From positions 1 through 64,000 of the forward strand of contig NZ_FQVF01000018.1 of assembly GCF_900129155.1 (NCBI RefSeq): DNA of 64,000 nucleotides, given 5' to 3'. How positions within the stretch are numbered: position 1 is the first letter of the stretch; the number at the start of each line of letters is the position of its first letter. Under the pieces are notes generated by a model that was not told where the DNA came from, made no database searches, and saw nothing but the letters and a program-made list of their open reading frames with translations. This document shows, one piece after another, positions 35,325-45,533 of the stretch. This stretch comes from Marinomonas polaris DSM 16579. Its GTDB lineage: Bacteria > Pseudomonadota > Gammaproteobacteria > Pseudomonadales > Marinomonadaceae. Position numbers and translations under genes: made by a program.

Positions 35325-36068
35325 ATGTCAGCTTCCACTAACAGTGAAAAGCACGAACTCATATTACTATCAGAGTCACCGTACGACACACCAAACCCAA
35401 ACAAAGCACTAGACGACCCCGAAGGGTTATCCGCCATCGGTGGAGACCTTTCTTCAACACGATTACTCCATCTCTACAGCAAAGGTTTTTTCCCTTGGTT
35501 TAGTGATCCTGATCCTATTTTGTGGTGGCATCCTGAACAAAGATGCACACTCAATCCAGATCACTTCCATATTTCAAAATCGCTAAAAAAAGCGATAAAA
35601 AAAGATCAATGGCTATTTTCTGTCAATCAAGAGTTTGAGTCCGTAATCGGCTATTGCTCGGCCCTTCGAGCCGACAAGGAAGGTACTTGGATATCAAAAG
35701 ACATTAAAAATGCTTACACCAAATTACACAAATTAGGCTATGCACACTCCATTGAAATTTGGCAGAAAAATAAACTCGTAGGCGGGTTTTACGGCATAGC
35801 AATGGGCAATATGTTTTTTGGTGAATCTATGTTTTCACTCGTTCCAAATGCATCAAAAATAGCCCTAAAAACATTCTGCGAACTAACCAAGGGCTGCGGA
35901 ATTGAGTTGATAGACTGCCAAGTAGAATCGGATCATTTACTGTCTCTAGGCGCAAAAAAAATGCCCAGAGAAGATTTCTGTGATGTTTTAGAACAACTCA
36001 TCCCAAACATAAAAAAGAACTCAGTTCTCATAAGTATTGGCAAAAAACCTGAAAAACAACCGATTTAG
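35325..36068 (+). CDS. aat: Leucyl/phenylalanyl-tRNA-protein transferase
   Basis: Aat adds Leu or Phe to N-terminal Arg or Lys of proteins, creating an N-degron for ClpS-ClpAP. The 247-residue protein shows the family blocks DPEGLSAIGGDLSSTRLLHL, YSKGFFPWFSD, WWHPEQRC, and GGFYGIAMGNMFFGESMFS. ClpA and ClpS, which act on its products, are encoded nearby at 36615-39241. A bpt/ate gene often found beside aat is absent. Confidence 0.96.
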   Translation: MSASTNSEKHELILLSESPYDTPNPNKALDDPEGLSAIGGDLSSTRLLHLYSKGFFPWFSDPDPILWWHPEQRCTLNPDHFHISKSLKKAIKKDQWLFSVNQEFESVIGYCSALRADKEGTWISKDIKNAYTKLHKLGYAHSIEIWQKNKLVGGFYGIAMGNMFFGESMFSLVPNASKIALKTFCELTKGCGIELIDCQVESDHLLSLGAKKMPREDFCDVLEQLIPNIKKNSVLISIGKKPEKQPI

Positions 36069-36296
36069 CTCAAAAATAGACACCATGAAAACGCAACTAG
36101 GTTTGCCTTACGCTGCGTTTTTAGGCAAAATACGCTCGATCAAAATTCAGACGTCGCTAAATACACAATCATGATTAAGCTATTTAGCGCTCAATTGACC
36201 AAAGAGGAACATCTTTCCTCTTCGTCTGCAGACCTCCTCTTAGGTATGGTCGGCGTCTACTAAATAATAGTAAGTTAACACCATAGGACACATATT

Positions 36297-36515
36297 GTGG
36301 CAAAAGAAGAAGGCTTAGAAATGGAGGGCACTATCATTGATACGTTGCCTAATACCATGTTCCGTGTCGAACTAGAAAACGGACACGTTGTAATTGCACA
36401 TATCTCTGGAAAAATGCGTAAAAACTACATCCGCATTTTGACTGGCGATAAGGTAAAAGTTGAATTAACACCTTACGATCTTTCAAAAGGCCGTATCGTT
36501 TACCGCGCACGTTAA
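36297..36515 (+). CDS. infA: Translation initiation factor IF-1
   Basis: The 72-residue protein is a full-length IF-1 OB-fold ([20 protein letters not shown], then [16 protein letters not shown]). It binds the 30S A site during initiation. The start codon is GTG at 36297. The 228 bp upstream hold a small inverted repeat (AAGAGGAA/TTCCTCTT, 36202-36222), possibly part of its leader. It faces clpA convergently, with a shared terminator. Confidence 0.97.
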   Translation: MAKEEGLEMEGTIIDTLPNTMFRVELENGHVVIAHISGKMRKNYIRILTGDKVKVELTPYDLSKGRIVYRAR

Positions 36516-36554
36516 TTTAAGCAACCCAGCATGGGCAGCTTAAATTGATGACAT

Positions 36555-36583
36555 AAAAAAACCGGACCAAGTCCGGTTTTTTT
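36555..36583. terminator. Bidirectional terminator between infA and clpA
   Basis: Stem ACCGGAC/GTCCGGT with loop CAA is flanked by A6 on one side and T7 on the other. Confidence 0.9.
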
Positions 36584-36614
36584 ATGTCATAACAGTTGCA
36601 TTATTTTATAAAAA

Positions 36615-38870
36615 CTAATGCACAACAGCCTCTTTGATGACTTCAAATTTCAATTCATCACTCTTTTCATCCAAAGCCACTTTAACATGCCCACCATCAT
36701 GAAGATCACCAAAGAGGATATGATCCGCTAGAGGCTTCTTCAAATGCTCCTGAATGACACGAGCCATTGGACGCGCACCCATCTGACGATCATAACCTTT
36801 ATTGGCTAACCAACCTCTGGCAGTGTCTGAGACCTCTAGCAAGACACCTTTCGGGTCTAACTGAGCCTGTAGCTCCACCAAGAACTTATCTACCACGTTA
36901 AAGATAATACGTTCATCCAGTTGCTGGAACTGAATAACAGCATCTAAGCGGTTTCTAAATTCAGGTGTAAAGGTTCGATTAATAACCTCCATACCATCCG
37001 TCGAGTTATCTTGACTAGAGAAACCAATTGAACGACGAGCCAACTCTTGAGCACCAGCATTAGACGTCATCACTAAGATCACATTACGGAAATCTGCTTT
37101 GCGTCCATTGTTATCAGTCAAGGTACCATGATCCATTACTTGCAGAAGCAAGTTAAAGACCTCTGGGTGAGCTTTTTCTATCTCATCCAATAACACAACA
37201 CTATGAGGATTTTTCGTCACAGCTTCTGTCAATAAACCACCTTGGTCAAAACCAACATAGCCTGGTGGCGCACCAATCAATCGAGATACCGCATGGCGTT
37301 CCATGTACTCAGACATATCAAAGCGAATCAGCTCAAGGCCCAATTGCTTGGCTAGCTGCTTGGTCACTTCCGTTTTACCAACCCCTGTTGGACCAGCCAT
37401 CAAGAAAGAACCAATAGGCTTCTGTTCAGCTTTTAAGCCAGCACGAGACAACTTAATCGCAGCGGACAAAGCATCAATAGCATTATCTTGACCGAAAACC
37501 ACCATTTTCAGATTACGCTCAAGATTAGACAGTACTTGCCTATCATCAGAGTTAACTGCTCTCACAGGCACTCTGGCGATCTTAGAGACGATATCTTCAA
37601 TATCTGCAACAGTGATAACCGCTTTACGCTTACCTTCTGGCTGCAAGCGCTGGTAAGCTCCTGCTTCATCCACAACATCAATCGCTTTATCAGGCATATG
37701 ACGATCTGTCACATAACGCTGAGCAAGCTCCGCTGCTGCTAATAAAGCTGGTTCTTCGTATTTCACCTTATGATGTTCTTCAAATGCACCAATGATGCCC
37801 TTCAAGATTTGATAAGTATCATCAACACTTGGCTCGTTTACATCGATTTTTTGGAAACGACGTGCCAAAGCATGGTCTTTTTCAAACACGCCACGAAATT
37901 CTTGGAATGTTGTAGAACCAATACAACGCAAGCCACCAGAACTCAATACAGGCTTAAGCAGATTAGAAGCATCCATTACTCCGCCAGATGCAGCACCTGC
38001 GCCAATGATGGTATGGATCTCATCAATGAAAAGAATCGCATTCGGCAATTTTTTCAATTCACCTAACAACTGCTTAAGGCGTTTTTCAAAATCACCGCGG
38101 TATTTGGTTCCTGCCAGTAAAGCACCTAAATCTAGGGAATAAACAACACCATCAGCTATAACATCTGGCACTTGTCCATCGACAATACGTCGCGCTAACC
38201 CTTCAGCAATGGCAGTTTTACCAACACCTGACTCACCAACCAGCAAAGGATTGTTTTTACGACGACGAGAAAGTGTTTGTATCACTCGCTCCACTTCGTA
38301 TTCACGACCGATTAATTTATCGATCTTTCCAGCTTTGGCTTCTTCGTTAAGATTGGTAGCGAATTTTTGTAACGGCGCAGTCGCTGTATCTTCTGCTTCG
38401 TCATCATGATCCATGTCTTGAGAAGAGGCTTCGCCAGTTTTAGAAATACCGTGGGCAACGTAATTGACAACATCAATTCTTGCCACACCATGTCGTTTTA
38501 GTAAGTAGACTGTTTGACTTTCTTGTTCGCTAAAAATAGCCACCAGCACGTTTGCACCTGTGACTTCGCGTTTGCCAGAAGATTGAACATGAAAAACCGC
38601 ACGCTGTAATACGCGCTGAAAACCTAAAGTTGGCTGAACTTCACGTTCATCGTCGTCTTCAGGGATTAGAGGTGTCGTACTATCAACAAATTCCTCAAGC
38701 TCCTTACTTAAGGTATCTAAATTCACACCACATGCTTTAAGGACGCTTGAAGCAGCGCCATTTTCAATAAGAGCTAATAATAAATGCTCAACCGTCATGA
38801 ATTCATGGCGCTTGTCACGCGCCGCTTTAAAAGCCGTGTTCAGGGTTTGTTCTAGTTCTTTATCTAACAT
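36615..38870 (-). CDS. clpA: ATP-dependent Clp protease ATP-binding subunit ClpA
   Basis: ClpA unfolds substrates for ClpP, including N-degron proteins brought by ClpS. The 751-residue protein has the Clp-N repeats (1-145), two AAA+ modules with Walker A GESGVGKT near residue 213 and GPTGVGKT near 492, Walker B FIDEIHTIIG and LLDEIEKAHP, and a C-terminal D2-small domain. Length matches E. coli ClpA (758). clpS lies 20 bp upstream on the same strand. Confidence 0.97.
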   Translation of the reverse strand: MLDKELEQTLNTAFKAARDKRHEFMTVEHLLLALIENGAASSVLKACGVNLDTLSKELEEFVDSTTPLIPEDDDEREVQPTLGFQRVLQRAVFHVQSSGKREVTGANVLVAIFSEQESQTVYLLKRHGVARIDVVNYVAHGISKTGEASSQDMDHDDEAEDTATAPLQKFATNLNEEAKAGKIDKLIGREYEVERVIQTLSRRRKNNPLLVGESGVGKTAIAEGLARRIVDGQVPDVIADGVVYSLDLGALLAGTKYRGDFEKRLKQLLGELKKLPNAILFIDEIHTIIGAGAASGGVMDASNLLKPVLSSGGLRCIGSTTFQEFRGVFEKDHALARRFQKIDVNEPSVDDTYQILKGIIGAFEEHHKVKYEEPALLAAAELAQRYVTDRHMPDKAIDVVDEAGAYQRLQPEGKRKAVITVADIEDIVSKIARVPVRAVNSDDRQVLSNLERNLKMVVFGQDNAIDALSAAIKLSRAGLKAEQKPIGSFLMAGPTGVGKTEVTKQLAKQLGLELIRFDMSEYMERHAVSRLIGAPPGYVGFDQGGLLTEAVTKNPHSVVLLDEIEKAHPEVFNLLLQVMDHGTLTDNNGRKADFRNVILVMTSNAGAQELARRSIGFSSQDNSTDGMEVINRTFTPEFRNRLDAVIQFQQLDERIIFNVVDKFLVELQAQLDPKGVLLEVSDTARGWLANKGYDRQMGARPMARVIQEHLKKPLADHILFGDLHDGGHVKVALDEKSDELKFEVIKEAVVH

Positions 38871-38890
38871 TGCTATTCCCTCACTCTGAA

Positions 38891-39241
38891 TCAGTCAACC
38901 TTTTGTAGGTCGCACATTAAGGGGTGCTCATTTTGTTCCACGAACTGTTGTACCATTGCTACTTTGGTTTCAGCAATATCAAAAGGGTAAATACCGCAAA
39001 CTCCTTTCCCTTTTTGATGTACTTCTAACATTACCTGATTAGCTTTCTCCCCATCCATAGAAAAAAACCTCTGTAAAACAAATACGACAAAATCCATTGG
39101 CGTATAGTCATCATTAAACAACACCACCTGATACATTGAAGGTGGTTTTAATTCGGTTTCTTCAGGAGCAATTGCAATACTGGAATGCCCGTGTTGCTCA
39201 TCATCTTCTGATACTAGTCTAATTTGTTGATCTGTAATCAT
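38891..39241 (-). CDS. clpS: Clp adaptor ClpS
   Basis: ClpS delivers proteins with N-terminal Leu, Phe, Tyr or Trp to ClpA. The 116-residue protein has a flexible N-terminus and the ClpS core: [60 protein letters not shown]. It is somewhat longer at the N-terminus than E. coli ClpS (106). It is divergent from the cold-shock gene, as in the cspD-clpS-clpA region of E. coli. Confidence 0.96.
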   Translation of the reverse strand: MITDQQIRLVSEDDEQHGHSSIAIAPEETELKPPSMYQVVLFNDDYTPMDFVVFVLQRFFSMDGEKANQVMLEVHQKGKGVCGIYPFDIAETKVAMVQQFVEQNEHPLMCDLQKVD

Positions 39242-39546
39242 CCCATGCCTCTGAGGCTACAATTTTTCACGTAATTTGCCAAATCTGACTTATTACTACT
39301 TATATACGTTACAGATTACCATTTGGATTTTACAAATACTAAAAGGGCTTCTACGCTCTTTATTGGGGTGACCAAATGTGCAATCAATGTTTACAAATGA
39401 AATTCTAGCATTGATTGGCCAAAAACAATTTGCACCTATTTAGCAATCTACGCTATCCGAGCTATGTTTTTTAACGCGCTTATCGTCATCATTACTCATT
39501 TTTGATGATATAAGCAAACATCGACTGAGTGGATAAGGAGTGACTC
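39242..39546. other. Intergenic region between clpS and the cold-shock gene
   Basis: The 305 bp between divergent genes hold the promoters and probably the long leader of the cold-shock gene. No frame with a ribosome site, repeat or known operator was recognised. Confidence 0.5.
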
Positions 39547-39825
39547 ATGCATCACGGATCAGTGAAGTGGTTTAACAACGCAAAAGGCTATGGTTTTATT
39601 GTGTCGGAAGATTTTAATGAAGATTTATTTATTCATTATTCAGCCATCAATATCGAAGGCTACAAAACGCTAAAAGCAGGTCAAGCGGTAACGTTTGACG
39701 TTGAACCAGGAGAAAGAGGCCTGCATGCGATTGAAATCAATCCAACAATACCTAAACAAGAGACTAAACAGGAAGCTAAACAAGAGGACGCTCATTCCAG
39801 CGATAAAAACACTCAACTAGCATAA
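39547..39825 (+). CDS. cspD: Cold-shock domain protein CspD
   Basis: The 92-residue protein is a single cold-shock domain (residues 1-67) with RNP1 NAKGYGFI and RNP2 LFIHYSAI, followed by a Lys/Glu/Gln-rich tail of about 25 residues (KQETKQEAKQED). Placement divergent from clpS identifies it as CspD, which in E. coli binds single-stranded DNA and inhibits replication in stationary phase. AAGGAG lies seven bases before the start. Confidence 0.88.
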   Translation: MHHGSVKWFNNAKGYGFIVSEDFNEDLFIHYSAINIEGYKTLKAGQAVTFDVEPGERGLHAIEINPTIPKQETKQEAKQEDAHSSDKNTQLA

Positions 39826-39859
39826 AAAGAAACATCATCGCTATCCTAAAGCGAATTTG

Positions 39860-39892
39860 TTATCTTACTCCTCATCTTGAGGAGTAAGATAA
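39860..39892 (+). terminator. Strong hairpin after cspD
   Basis: A perfect 15-bp stem (TTATCTTACTCCTCA with TGAGGAGTAAGATAA) closes a 3-base loop. The T-tract behind it is weak (CCCTTTTATT), so the hairpin may protect the mRNA 3' end as well as terminate. Confidence 0.6.
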
Positions 39893-39950
39893 GTGCCCTT
39901 TTATTCTATTTTTTGACTCCTTCCTTTCTTCCCAATCATATATTGAACTC

Positions 39951-40679
39951 ATGCCCTCTAACTTAATTTTATTTAATAAGCCTTTTCGAGTACTCAGCCA
40001 ATTTTCTGCAGAAGGCGATAAGTCCACTCTTGCGCAATACATTGAAATACCTGAGTTTTACCCTGCAGGTAGATTAGACTTTGATTCTGAAGGCCTTTTA
40101 CTTCTAACTGATCAAGGCGCTTTACAGCACGTCATAGCATCGCCAGATTTTAAATTACCCAAAACCTATTGGGTTCAGGTCGAAGGCGAGATTTCGCCCG
40201 AAGCTTTAGAAAAACTAAGACAAGGCGTTGAGCTAAAAGACGGCCTCACCAAGCCTGCACAAGCTGAACGTATGGCAGAACCAGACGTTTGGGAAAGAGT
40301 TCCTCCGGTTCGCCATAGGGAAAACATCCCTACTAGCTGGCTATCACTGCAAATCCGCGAAGGTAAAAATCGACAAGTTCGGCGAATGACAGCCGCAGTC
40401 GGTTTCCCAACGCTTAGATTAATTCGTTATGCCATTGGTCCTTATACTCTAGAAAATACAAAAGTAGGCCAATGGAACTACATAGAACCAACCGACAATT
40501 TACTAAAAGAGGTTAATCAGTTTGAAGAGCAAAGAAAGAGAAAGGCTGCCTCACCTAACCGTCGCAGCACTGGTCAAAAAAGACAACCCGGATCCAAAGA
40601 AAACAAAATATCTCATGGTGAAGGAGTGGCAAGACGGAATACTCGTCCTAAATCAACCAGCCGGCCACATAGAAAATAA
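39951..40679 (+). CDS. rluE: 23S rRNA pseudouridine2457 synthase RluE
   Basis: The 242-residue RsuA-family enzyme has the catalytic motif AGRLDFDSEGLLLLT with Asp43, and the later family blocks EGKNRQVRRMTAAVGFPTLR and IGPYTLEN. Compared with E. coli RluE it has a basic, disordered C-terminal tail of roughly 45 residues ([20 protein letters not shown]). This tail overlaps the nudJ gene by 158 bp in another frame. The order rluE-nudJ-mnmA-hflD matches E. coli. Confidence 0.93.
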   Translation: MPSNLILFNKPFRVLSQFSAEGDKSTLAQYIEIPEFYPAGRLDFDSEGLLLLTDQGALQHVIASPDFKLPKTYWVQVEGEISPEALEKLRQGVELKDGLTKPAQAERMAEPDVWERVPPVRHRENIPTSWLSLQIREGKNRQVRRMTAAVGFPTLRLIRYAIGPYTLENTKVGQWNYIEPTDNLLKEVNQFEEQRKRKAASPNRRSTGQKRQPGSKENKISHGEGVARRNTRPKSTSRPHRK

Positions 40680-41019
40680 CGAAAGCGCCATAGAAGCGGT
40701 GATTCGAGAAACAAAAGAAGAATCTGGCTGGATAGTTAAGCCTATTGGCTTACTTGGCATGTATGCTTTTACCCCCTATAAAGGCGCGGACACTTATCAT
40801 CGCCTATGTTTTTTATGCAAACCCGTTAGTGAAACCAACGAGCCACTCGATAAAGATATCGTATCTAGCCACTGGTTAACCTACGAAGAAATCATGGCAC
40901 TACCTCATCGCAGCCCATTAATTAAAGCCTGCATTGAAGATTCGCAAAACAACCCCATTATTTCCTTATCATTCTTGTCAGATCAGTACTTGTCGCCTGT
41001 GCCGAGCACTCAAAAATGA
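40522..41019 (+). CDS. nudJ: Nudix phosphatase NudJ
   Basis: NudJ hydrolyses nucleoside di- and triphosphates and, in E. coli, HMP-pyrophosphate. The 165-residue protein starts at TTG 40522 behind AAAGAGG and opens with the family start ([13 protein letters not shown]), which shows that the 158-bp overlap with rluE is real. The Nudix box runs from GHIENNES to RETKEESGW (residues about 53-75). The mnmA start follows 77 bp after the stop. Confidence 0.92.
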   Translation: MKSKERERLPHLTVAALVKKDNPDPKKTKYLMVKEWQDGILVLNQPAGHIENNESAIEAVIRETKEESGWIVKPIGLLGMYAFTPYKGADTYHRLCFLCKPVSETNEPLDKDIVSSHWLTYEEIMALPHRSPLIKACIEDSQNNPIISLSFLSDQYLSPVPSTQK

Positions 41020-41095
41020 AGTACAATGTGCAATCAAATTCACTGAGGCCATGCCTCTTCGTATTACTAAATTAACAGTCGAGAAAAAACCGGTC

Positions 41096-42223
41096 ATGAA
41101 AGAAAGCCACTACCTAACAGATCAACCAGCCAATCACGATAAAAAAGTCATTGTGGGCATGTCTGGCGGTGTCGACTCCTCCGTATCAGCACTTATTCTG
41201 ATGCAACAGGGTTATCAGGTTGAAGGCCTATTCATGAAGAACTGGGACGAAGACGATGGTACAGAGTATTGCACAGCAAAAGACGACCTTGCTGATGCTC
41301 AAGCGGTATCCGATAAACTAGGCATAAAACTGCATACAGCTAACTTTGCGGCAGAATACTGGGACAATGTCTTCGAGCACTTCCTTGCTGAATACAAAGC
41401 TGGTCGCACGCCAAATCCAGACATCCTGTGTAATAAAGAAATTAAATTCAAAGCGTTTCTAGAGTACGCCATGGCATTAAATGCCGACTATATTGCCACT
41501 GGACATTATGTTCGTCGTGGAGAAAAAGACGGCGAGCCGCTGCTGCTAAAAGGTTTAGACGGCAATAAAGACCAAAGCTACTTTTTGTACGCGGTTGGCA
41601 AAGACGAAATTGCCAAGACACTTTTCCCTGTTGGTGAACTAGAAAAACCAGAAGTGCGCCGCTTAGCAGAAGAGTTTGGCTTAGCCACTCACAACAAAAA
41701 AGACAGCACCGGTATTTGTTTCATCGGCGAACGTCGCTTCAAAGATTTTTTAGAGCAATACTTACCCGCTCAACCGGGTGATATAGAAACCCTTGAGGGT
41801 GACAAAATTGCTCGTCACCACGGATTGATGTATCACACTATTGGCCAACGCCAAGGTTTGGGCATTGGCGGTCTAGCTAAATACTCCGACGATCCATGGT
41901 ATGTAGTTGAGAAAGACCTAGAGCGCAATGTTTTAATCGTAACGCAAGGCGGACAACACGAGTCGTTATTTAAAACGCATTTAATTGCCGACAACTTCGA
42001 TTGGGTTGCAAGAAAAAAACCAGCTTTTCCGCTAACGTGCAAAGCAAAATGCCGTTATCGCCAACCAGATCAAGAGTGTACCATCAATGAATTAGCCGAT
42101 GGCCGTGTTGAAGTATCCTTTGTAGAACCTCAACGAGCAGTCACTCCTGGCCAATCCGTGGTGTTTTATGAAGATGAAGTTTGTCTTGGTGGCGGCATAA
42201 TTAACGTCGCCTTTAACAAGTAA
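41096..42223 (+). CDS. mnmA: tRNA-specific 2-thiouridylase MnmA
   Basis: MnmA activates U34 of Glu, Gln and Lys tRNAs with ATP and inserts sulfur delivered by TusE. The 375-residue protein has the PP-loop SGGVDSS near residue 23, the catalytic cysteine in [12 protein letters not shown] and the second in [12 protein letters not shown]. Start 41096 was chosen as closest to the family start; ATG 41051 and ATG 40934 are in frame, the latter inside nudJ. It works with the tus genes at 24849-26209. Confidence 0.96.
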   Translation: MKESHYLTDQPANHDKKVIVGMSGGVDSSVSALILMQQGYQVEGLFMKNWDEDDGTEYCTAKDDLADAQAVSDKLGIKLHTANFAAEYWDNVFEHFLAEYKAGRTPNPDILCNKEIKFKAFLEYAMALNADYIATGHYVRRGEKDGEPLLLKGLDGNKDQSYFLYAVGKDEIAKTLFPVGELEKPEVRRLAEEFGLATHNKKDSTGICFIGERRFKDFLEQYLPAQPGDIETLEGDKIARHHGLMYHTIGQRQGLGIGGLAKYSDDPWYVVEKDLERNVLIVTQGGQHESLFKTHLIADNFDWVARKKPAFPLTCKAKCRYRQPDQECTINELADGRVEVSFVEPQRAVTPGQSVVFYEDEVCLGGGIINVAFNK

Positions 42224-42240
42224 TTATTGAGAGAGAAAGC

Positions 42241-42870
42241 GTGAGTAGTAGAGAGAAAGAGCAAACCATCGCCCTGTCCGCCATATTTCAAGCAGCAGAA
42301 TTGGTGTCGATTTTAGCGAAAACAGGTCAGGTGGATAATGCCAGCCTACAACCATTACTAGAAAGCCTATTAATGGTTAACGCAGCCTCTACTGAAGATA
42401 TTTATGGTGGCCAATGGGATTGCTCAACCAATCTTGCCCTAGGAAGAAAAATCTCTCGACAAGCCTTAGGCAAAGAACGCAGCAGTGTAAACCCTGACAC
42501 TCTTAGATATGCACTTAGCTTAATTCATCTAGAAAACAAACTGGCTAAGACACCAGAGATGCTGTCCACTATTGGGCAAAAAATCGCTCAAATCGAGCAG
42601 AAAAAAGCCCATTACGAGAGCGTTCTACACGAAAACATGTTGGCGTCGATTTCAGGCATGTATCAAGACACCTTGAGCAAGTTATCCTTTCGTATTCAAG
42701 TACATGGCGACAGTCGTTTTTTACAGCAACCACAAGTTGCTAACCAAGTTAGAGCCATTCTAATGTCTGGAATTCGTGCTGCCATGCTATGGCGACAACT
42801 AGGCGGTAAACGCTGGCATTTGATTTTTAAACGAAAAGCATTATTGAATGCACTAGAGTCACGTCATTAA
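42241..42870 (+). CDS. hflD: High frequency lysogenization protein HflD
   Basis: The 209-residue protein matches HflD (YcfC): REKEQTIALSAIFQAAELVS at the start, LESLLMVNAASTEDIYGG, and IRAAMLWRQLGGKRWHLIFK at the end. In E. coli it is a peripheral inner-membrane protein that binds lambda CII and lowers lysogeny; its cellular job is unknown. The start is GTG 42241, 17 bp after mnmA, and a terminator follows. In E. coli purB comes next; here icd and a chemoreceptor gene intervene. Confidence 0.93.
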   Translation: MSSREKEQTIALSAIFQAAELVSILAKTGQVDNASLQPLLESLLMVNAASTEDIYGGQWDCSTNLALGRKISRQALGKERSSVNPDTLRYALSLIHLENKLAKTPEMLSTIGQKIAQIEQKKAHYESVLHENMLASISGMYQDTLSKLSFRIQVHGDSRFLQQPQVANQVRAILMSGIRAAMLWRQLGGKRWHLIFKRKALLNALESRH

Positions 42871-42875
42871 TGCTT

Positions 42876-42899
42876 AAAAGACCCACTGGGTCTTTTTTT
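42876..42899 (+). terminator. Terminator after hflD
   Basis: Stem AAAAGACCC/GGGTCTTTT, loop ACT, then TTTT. Confidence 0.85.
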
Positions 42900-43148
42900 A
42901 TGCCTAATAAATAACCTTTAACGGGCGGTTGGCAATCAAAGTGGTTGAGCAAAAGCCTCAGCGAATAATTGAAATCAATTTCCACTATATCTGAGAGCCA
43001 ATATCTCTACGTTGTTTTTTTATGTAGTATATCGTACAAATTTTTAACCTGTGCGGGTTAACCTGTAAGAGCAGTTTAAATTAGGGAATGGCGGCTAAAA
43101 GTCATCTTCGATTCAATAGGCTAATGCCTGAAATTTTAGGGGAATTAC

Positions 43149-45371
43149 ATGTCAACGAAACAAACCATTTACTATACATTTACTGATGAGGCGCCAGCTC
43201 TGGCAACCGCGTCTCTACTTCCTATCTTTGGCGCTTTCGCCAAAGAAGCAGACATCGAATTAAAACTGACAGACATATCTTTGGCTAGTCGCATTATTTC
43301 TGCTTTTGCAGACCTACTTCCGGCAGACAAACAAGCTGAAGACGGCCTAAAATTCCTAGGTGACCTAACCGCAGACCCTGAAGCAAACATTGTTAAGCTA
43401 CCTAACATCAGCGCTTCTTTGCCACAGCTGAACGCAGCAATTAAAGAGTTGAATGCTGAAGGTTACGGTCTTCCTGAATATCCAGAAAACCCACAAACAG
43501 ACGAAGAAAAAGACATTCAAGCCCGTTACTCTAAAGTTCTTGGTAGTGCAGTAAACCCTGTACTACGTCAAGGCAACTCTGATCGTCGCGCACCTGCAGC
43601 AGTTAAAGGCTTCGCTCGCAAAAACCCACACTCAATGGGCAAATGGAGCAAAACATCAATTTCACACGCTGATTACATGCGTGACGGTGATTTCTACTCT
43701 TCTGAGCAGTCCGTCACTATGGATACAGCGCAAACAGTTAGCCTAGAATTCGTTGGCGCAGACGGCTCCGTTGAAGTGAAAAAGTCACTTCCTCTTCTTG
43801 CTGGCGAAATCATCGACAGCATGAACATCAGCACCCAAAAGCTTCGCGCTTTCTTTGAAGCGACATTACAAGAAGCAAAAGAAGACAACATCATGTGGTC
43901 TGTGCACTTAAAAGCAACCATGATGAAAGTCTCTCACCCAATCGTATTTGGTCATGCGGTAACCGTTTTCTACAAAGACGTTTTCGAGAAATACGGCGAG
44001 CTTTTCAAAGAAATCGGCGTTAACCCAAACAACGGTTTAGGTAGCGTTTACGACAAAATTCAAAGCCTTCCTGAAGCGAAACAAGAAGAGATCAAACAAG
44101 CCATTCAAGACGTTTATAAAACACGCCCTGAACTAGCGATGGTTGACTCTGACAAAGGCATCACTAACTTGCACGTACCAAGTGACGTAATCGTTGATGC
44201 CTCTATGCCAGCGATGATACGTAACTCTGGTAAAATGTGGGGCCGTGATGGCAAAGCACACGATGCTAAAGCCGTTATTCCAGACAGCACTTACGCTCGT
44301 ATTTACCAAGAAACTATCAACTTCTGTAAAACAAATGGTGCATTCAACCCAGTAACAATGGGTACCGTACCTAACGTTGGCCTAATGGCACAAAAAGCAG
44401 AAGAATACGGTTCTCACGACAAAACGTTCGAAATAAAAGCCGATGGTGTGATGCGTGTTGTAGATGCAAACGGCAAAGTTCTAATGCAGCACAATGTCGA
44501 AAAAGGTGACATCTGGCGTGCATGCCAAACTAAAGACGCGCCAATCCGTGATTGGGTGAAATTAGGTGTGACTCGAGCTCGCCAATCTGACACTCCTGCT
44601 GTGTTTTGGCTAGAAGACGAACGTGCACACGATAACGAACTTCGTAAAAAAGTAGAAGCTTACCTAAAAGACCATGATACAAGCGGTCTAGACATTCGCA
44701 TCATGTCTTACAACGAAGCAATCCGTTTCTCTATGGAACGCATTATTCGTGGCAAAGACACTATTTCAGTAACAGGCAACATTCTACGTGACTACCTGAC
44801 TGACTTGTTCCCAATCTTGGAATTAGGCACGTCTGCGAAAATGCTGTCTATCGTACCAATGCTAAACGGCGGCGGCATGTATGAAACTGGCGCAGGCGGT
44901 TCTGCTCCTAAGCACGTACAACAGCTTATGGAAGAAAACTACCTTCGTTGGGACTCTTTAGGTGAATTCCTTGCAGTAGCGGTATCTTTCGAAGAACTTG
45001 GTATCAAGCACAACAACGAGAAAGCAAAAGTTCTTGCTAAGTGCTTAGATAAAGCAACAGGCAAATTACTAGACACTAACAAGTCTCCTTCTCGTAAAGT
45101 TGGCGAAATCGATAACCGTGGCAGCCATTTCTACCTAGCGCTTTACTGGTCTCAAGAACTTGCTGCACAAACTGAAGATGCAACATTAGCGGCGAAATTC
45201 GCGCCTCTTGCAAAACAGTTAGCAGACAACGAAGACAAGATTGTTGCTGAACTAGCAGCAGTACAAGGCAAACCTTCTGGCCTATCTGGTTACTACCACA
45301 TGGACCTAACTGAAGTCGCTAAGATCATGCGTCCTAGCACAACCTTCAATACAGCATTAGCAACGCTTTAA
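43149..45371 (+). CDS. icd: Isocitrate dehydrogenase [NADP], monomeric type
   Basis: The enzyme makes 2-oxoglutarate, CO2 and NADPH in the TCA cycle. The 740-residue length and blocks such as [40 protein letters not shown] and [12 protein letters not shown] identify the monomeric IDH-II form, unrelated in length to the dimeric E. coli enzyme (416). GGGG lies seven bases before the start. Two direct repeats TTAACCTGT (43044-43052, 43058-43066) lie upstream and may be a regulatory site. The gene has its own terminator. Confidence 0.97.
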   Translation: MSTKQTIYYTFTDEAPALATASLLPIFGAFAKEADIELKLTDISLASRIISAFADLLPADKQAEDGLKFLGDLTADPEANIVKLPNISASLPQLNAAIKELNAEGYGLPEYPENPQTDEEKDIQARYSKVLGSAVNPVLRQGNSDRRAPAAVKGFARKNPHSMGKWSKTSISHADYMRDGDFYSSEQSVTMDTAQTVSLEFVGADGSVEVKKSLPLLAGEIIDSMNISTQKLRAFFEATLQEAKEDNIMWSVHLKATMMKVSHPIVFGHAVTVFYKDVFEKYGELFKEIGVNPNNGLGSVYDKIQSLPEAKQEEIKQAIQDVYKTRPELAMVDSDKGITNLHVPSDVIVDASMPAMIRNSGKMWGRDGKAHDAKAVIPDSTYARIYQETINFCKTNGAFNPVTMGTVPNVGLMAQKAEEYGSHDKTFEIKADGVMRVVDANGKVLMQHNVEKGDIWRACQTKDAPIRDWVKLGVTRARQSDTPAVFWLEDERAHDNELRKKVEAYLKDHDTSGLDIRIMSYNEAIRFSMERIIRGKDTISVTGNILRDYLTDLFPILELGTSAKMLSIVPMLNGGGMYETGAGGSAPKHVQQLMEENYLRWDSLGEFLAVAVSFEELGIKHNNEKAKVLAKCLDKATGKLLDTNKSPSRKVGEIDNRGSHFYLALYWSQELAAQTEDATLAAKFAPLAKQLADNEDKIVAELAAVQGKPSGLSGYYHMDLTEVAKIMRPSTTFNTALATL

Positions 45372-45401
45372 GTCTATTTATTAAAGCCAAGTAAATGACA
45401 T

Positions 45402-45438
45402 AAAAAAGCCCGAGTAACTTAGTTACTCGGGCTTTTCT
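45402..45438. terminator. Terminator after icd, possibly also for the chemoreceptor gene
   Basis: A 14-bp stem (AAAGCCCGAGTAAC with GTTACTCGGGCTTT) and a 3-base loop lies between convergent genes, with A and T tracts on both flanks. Confidence 0.85.
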
Positions 45439-45533
45439 TTTTCTATTTGATCTGTTTTTTATGCTCTATTGCGATTCACCAGTTAATTAACAAACCGCAA
45501 TACTTCATTGCTAAATCACACCTAACCTTAAAG

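Noticed and set aside
36069..36296. A bpt/ate gene between aat and infA
   Set aside because: The 228 bp are too short and hold no frame with that family's motifs.
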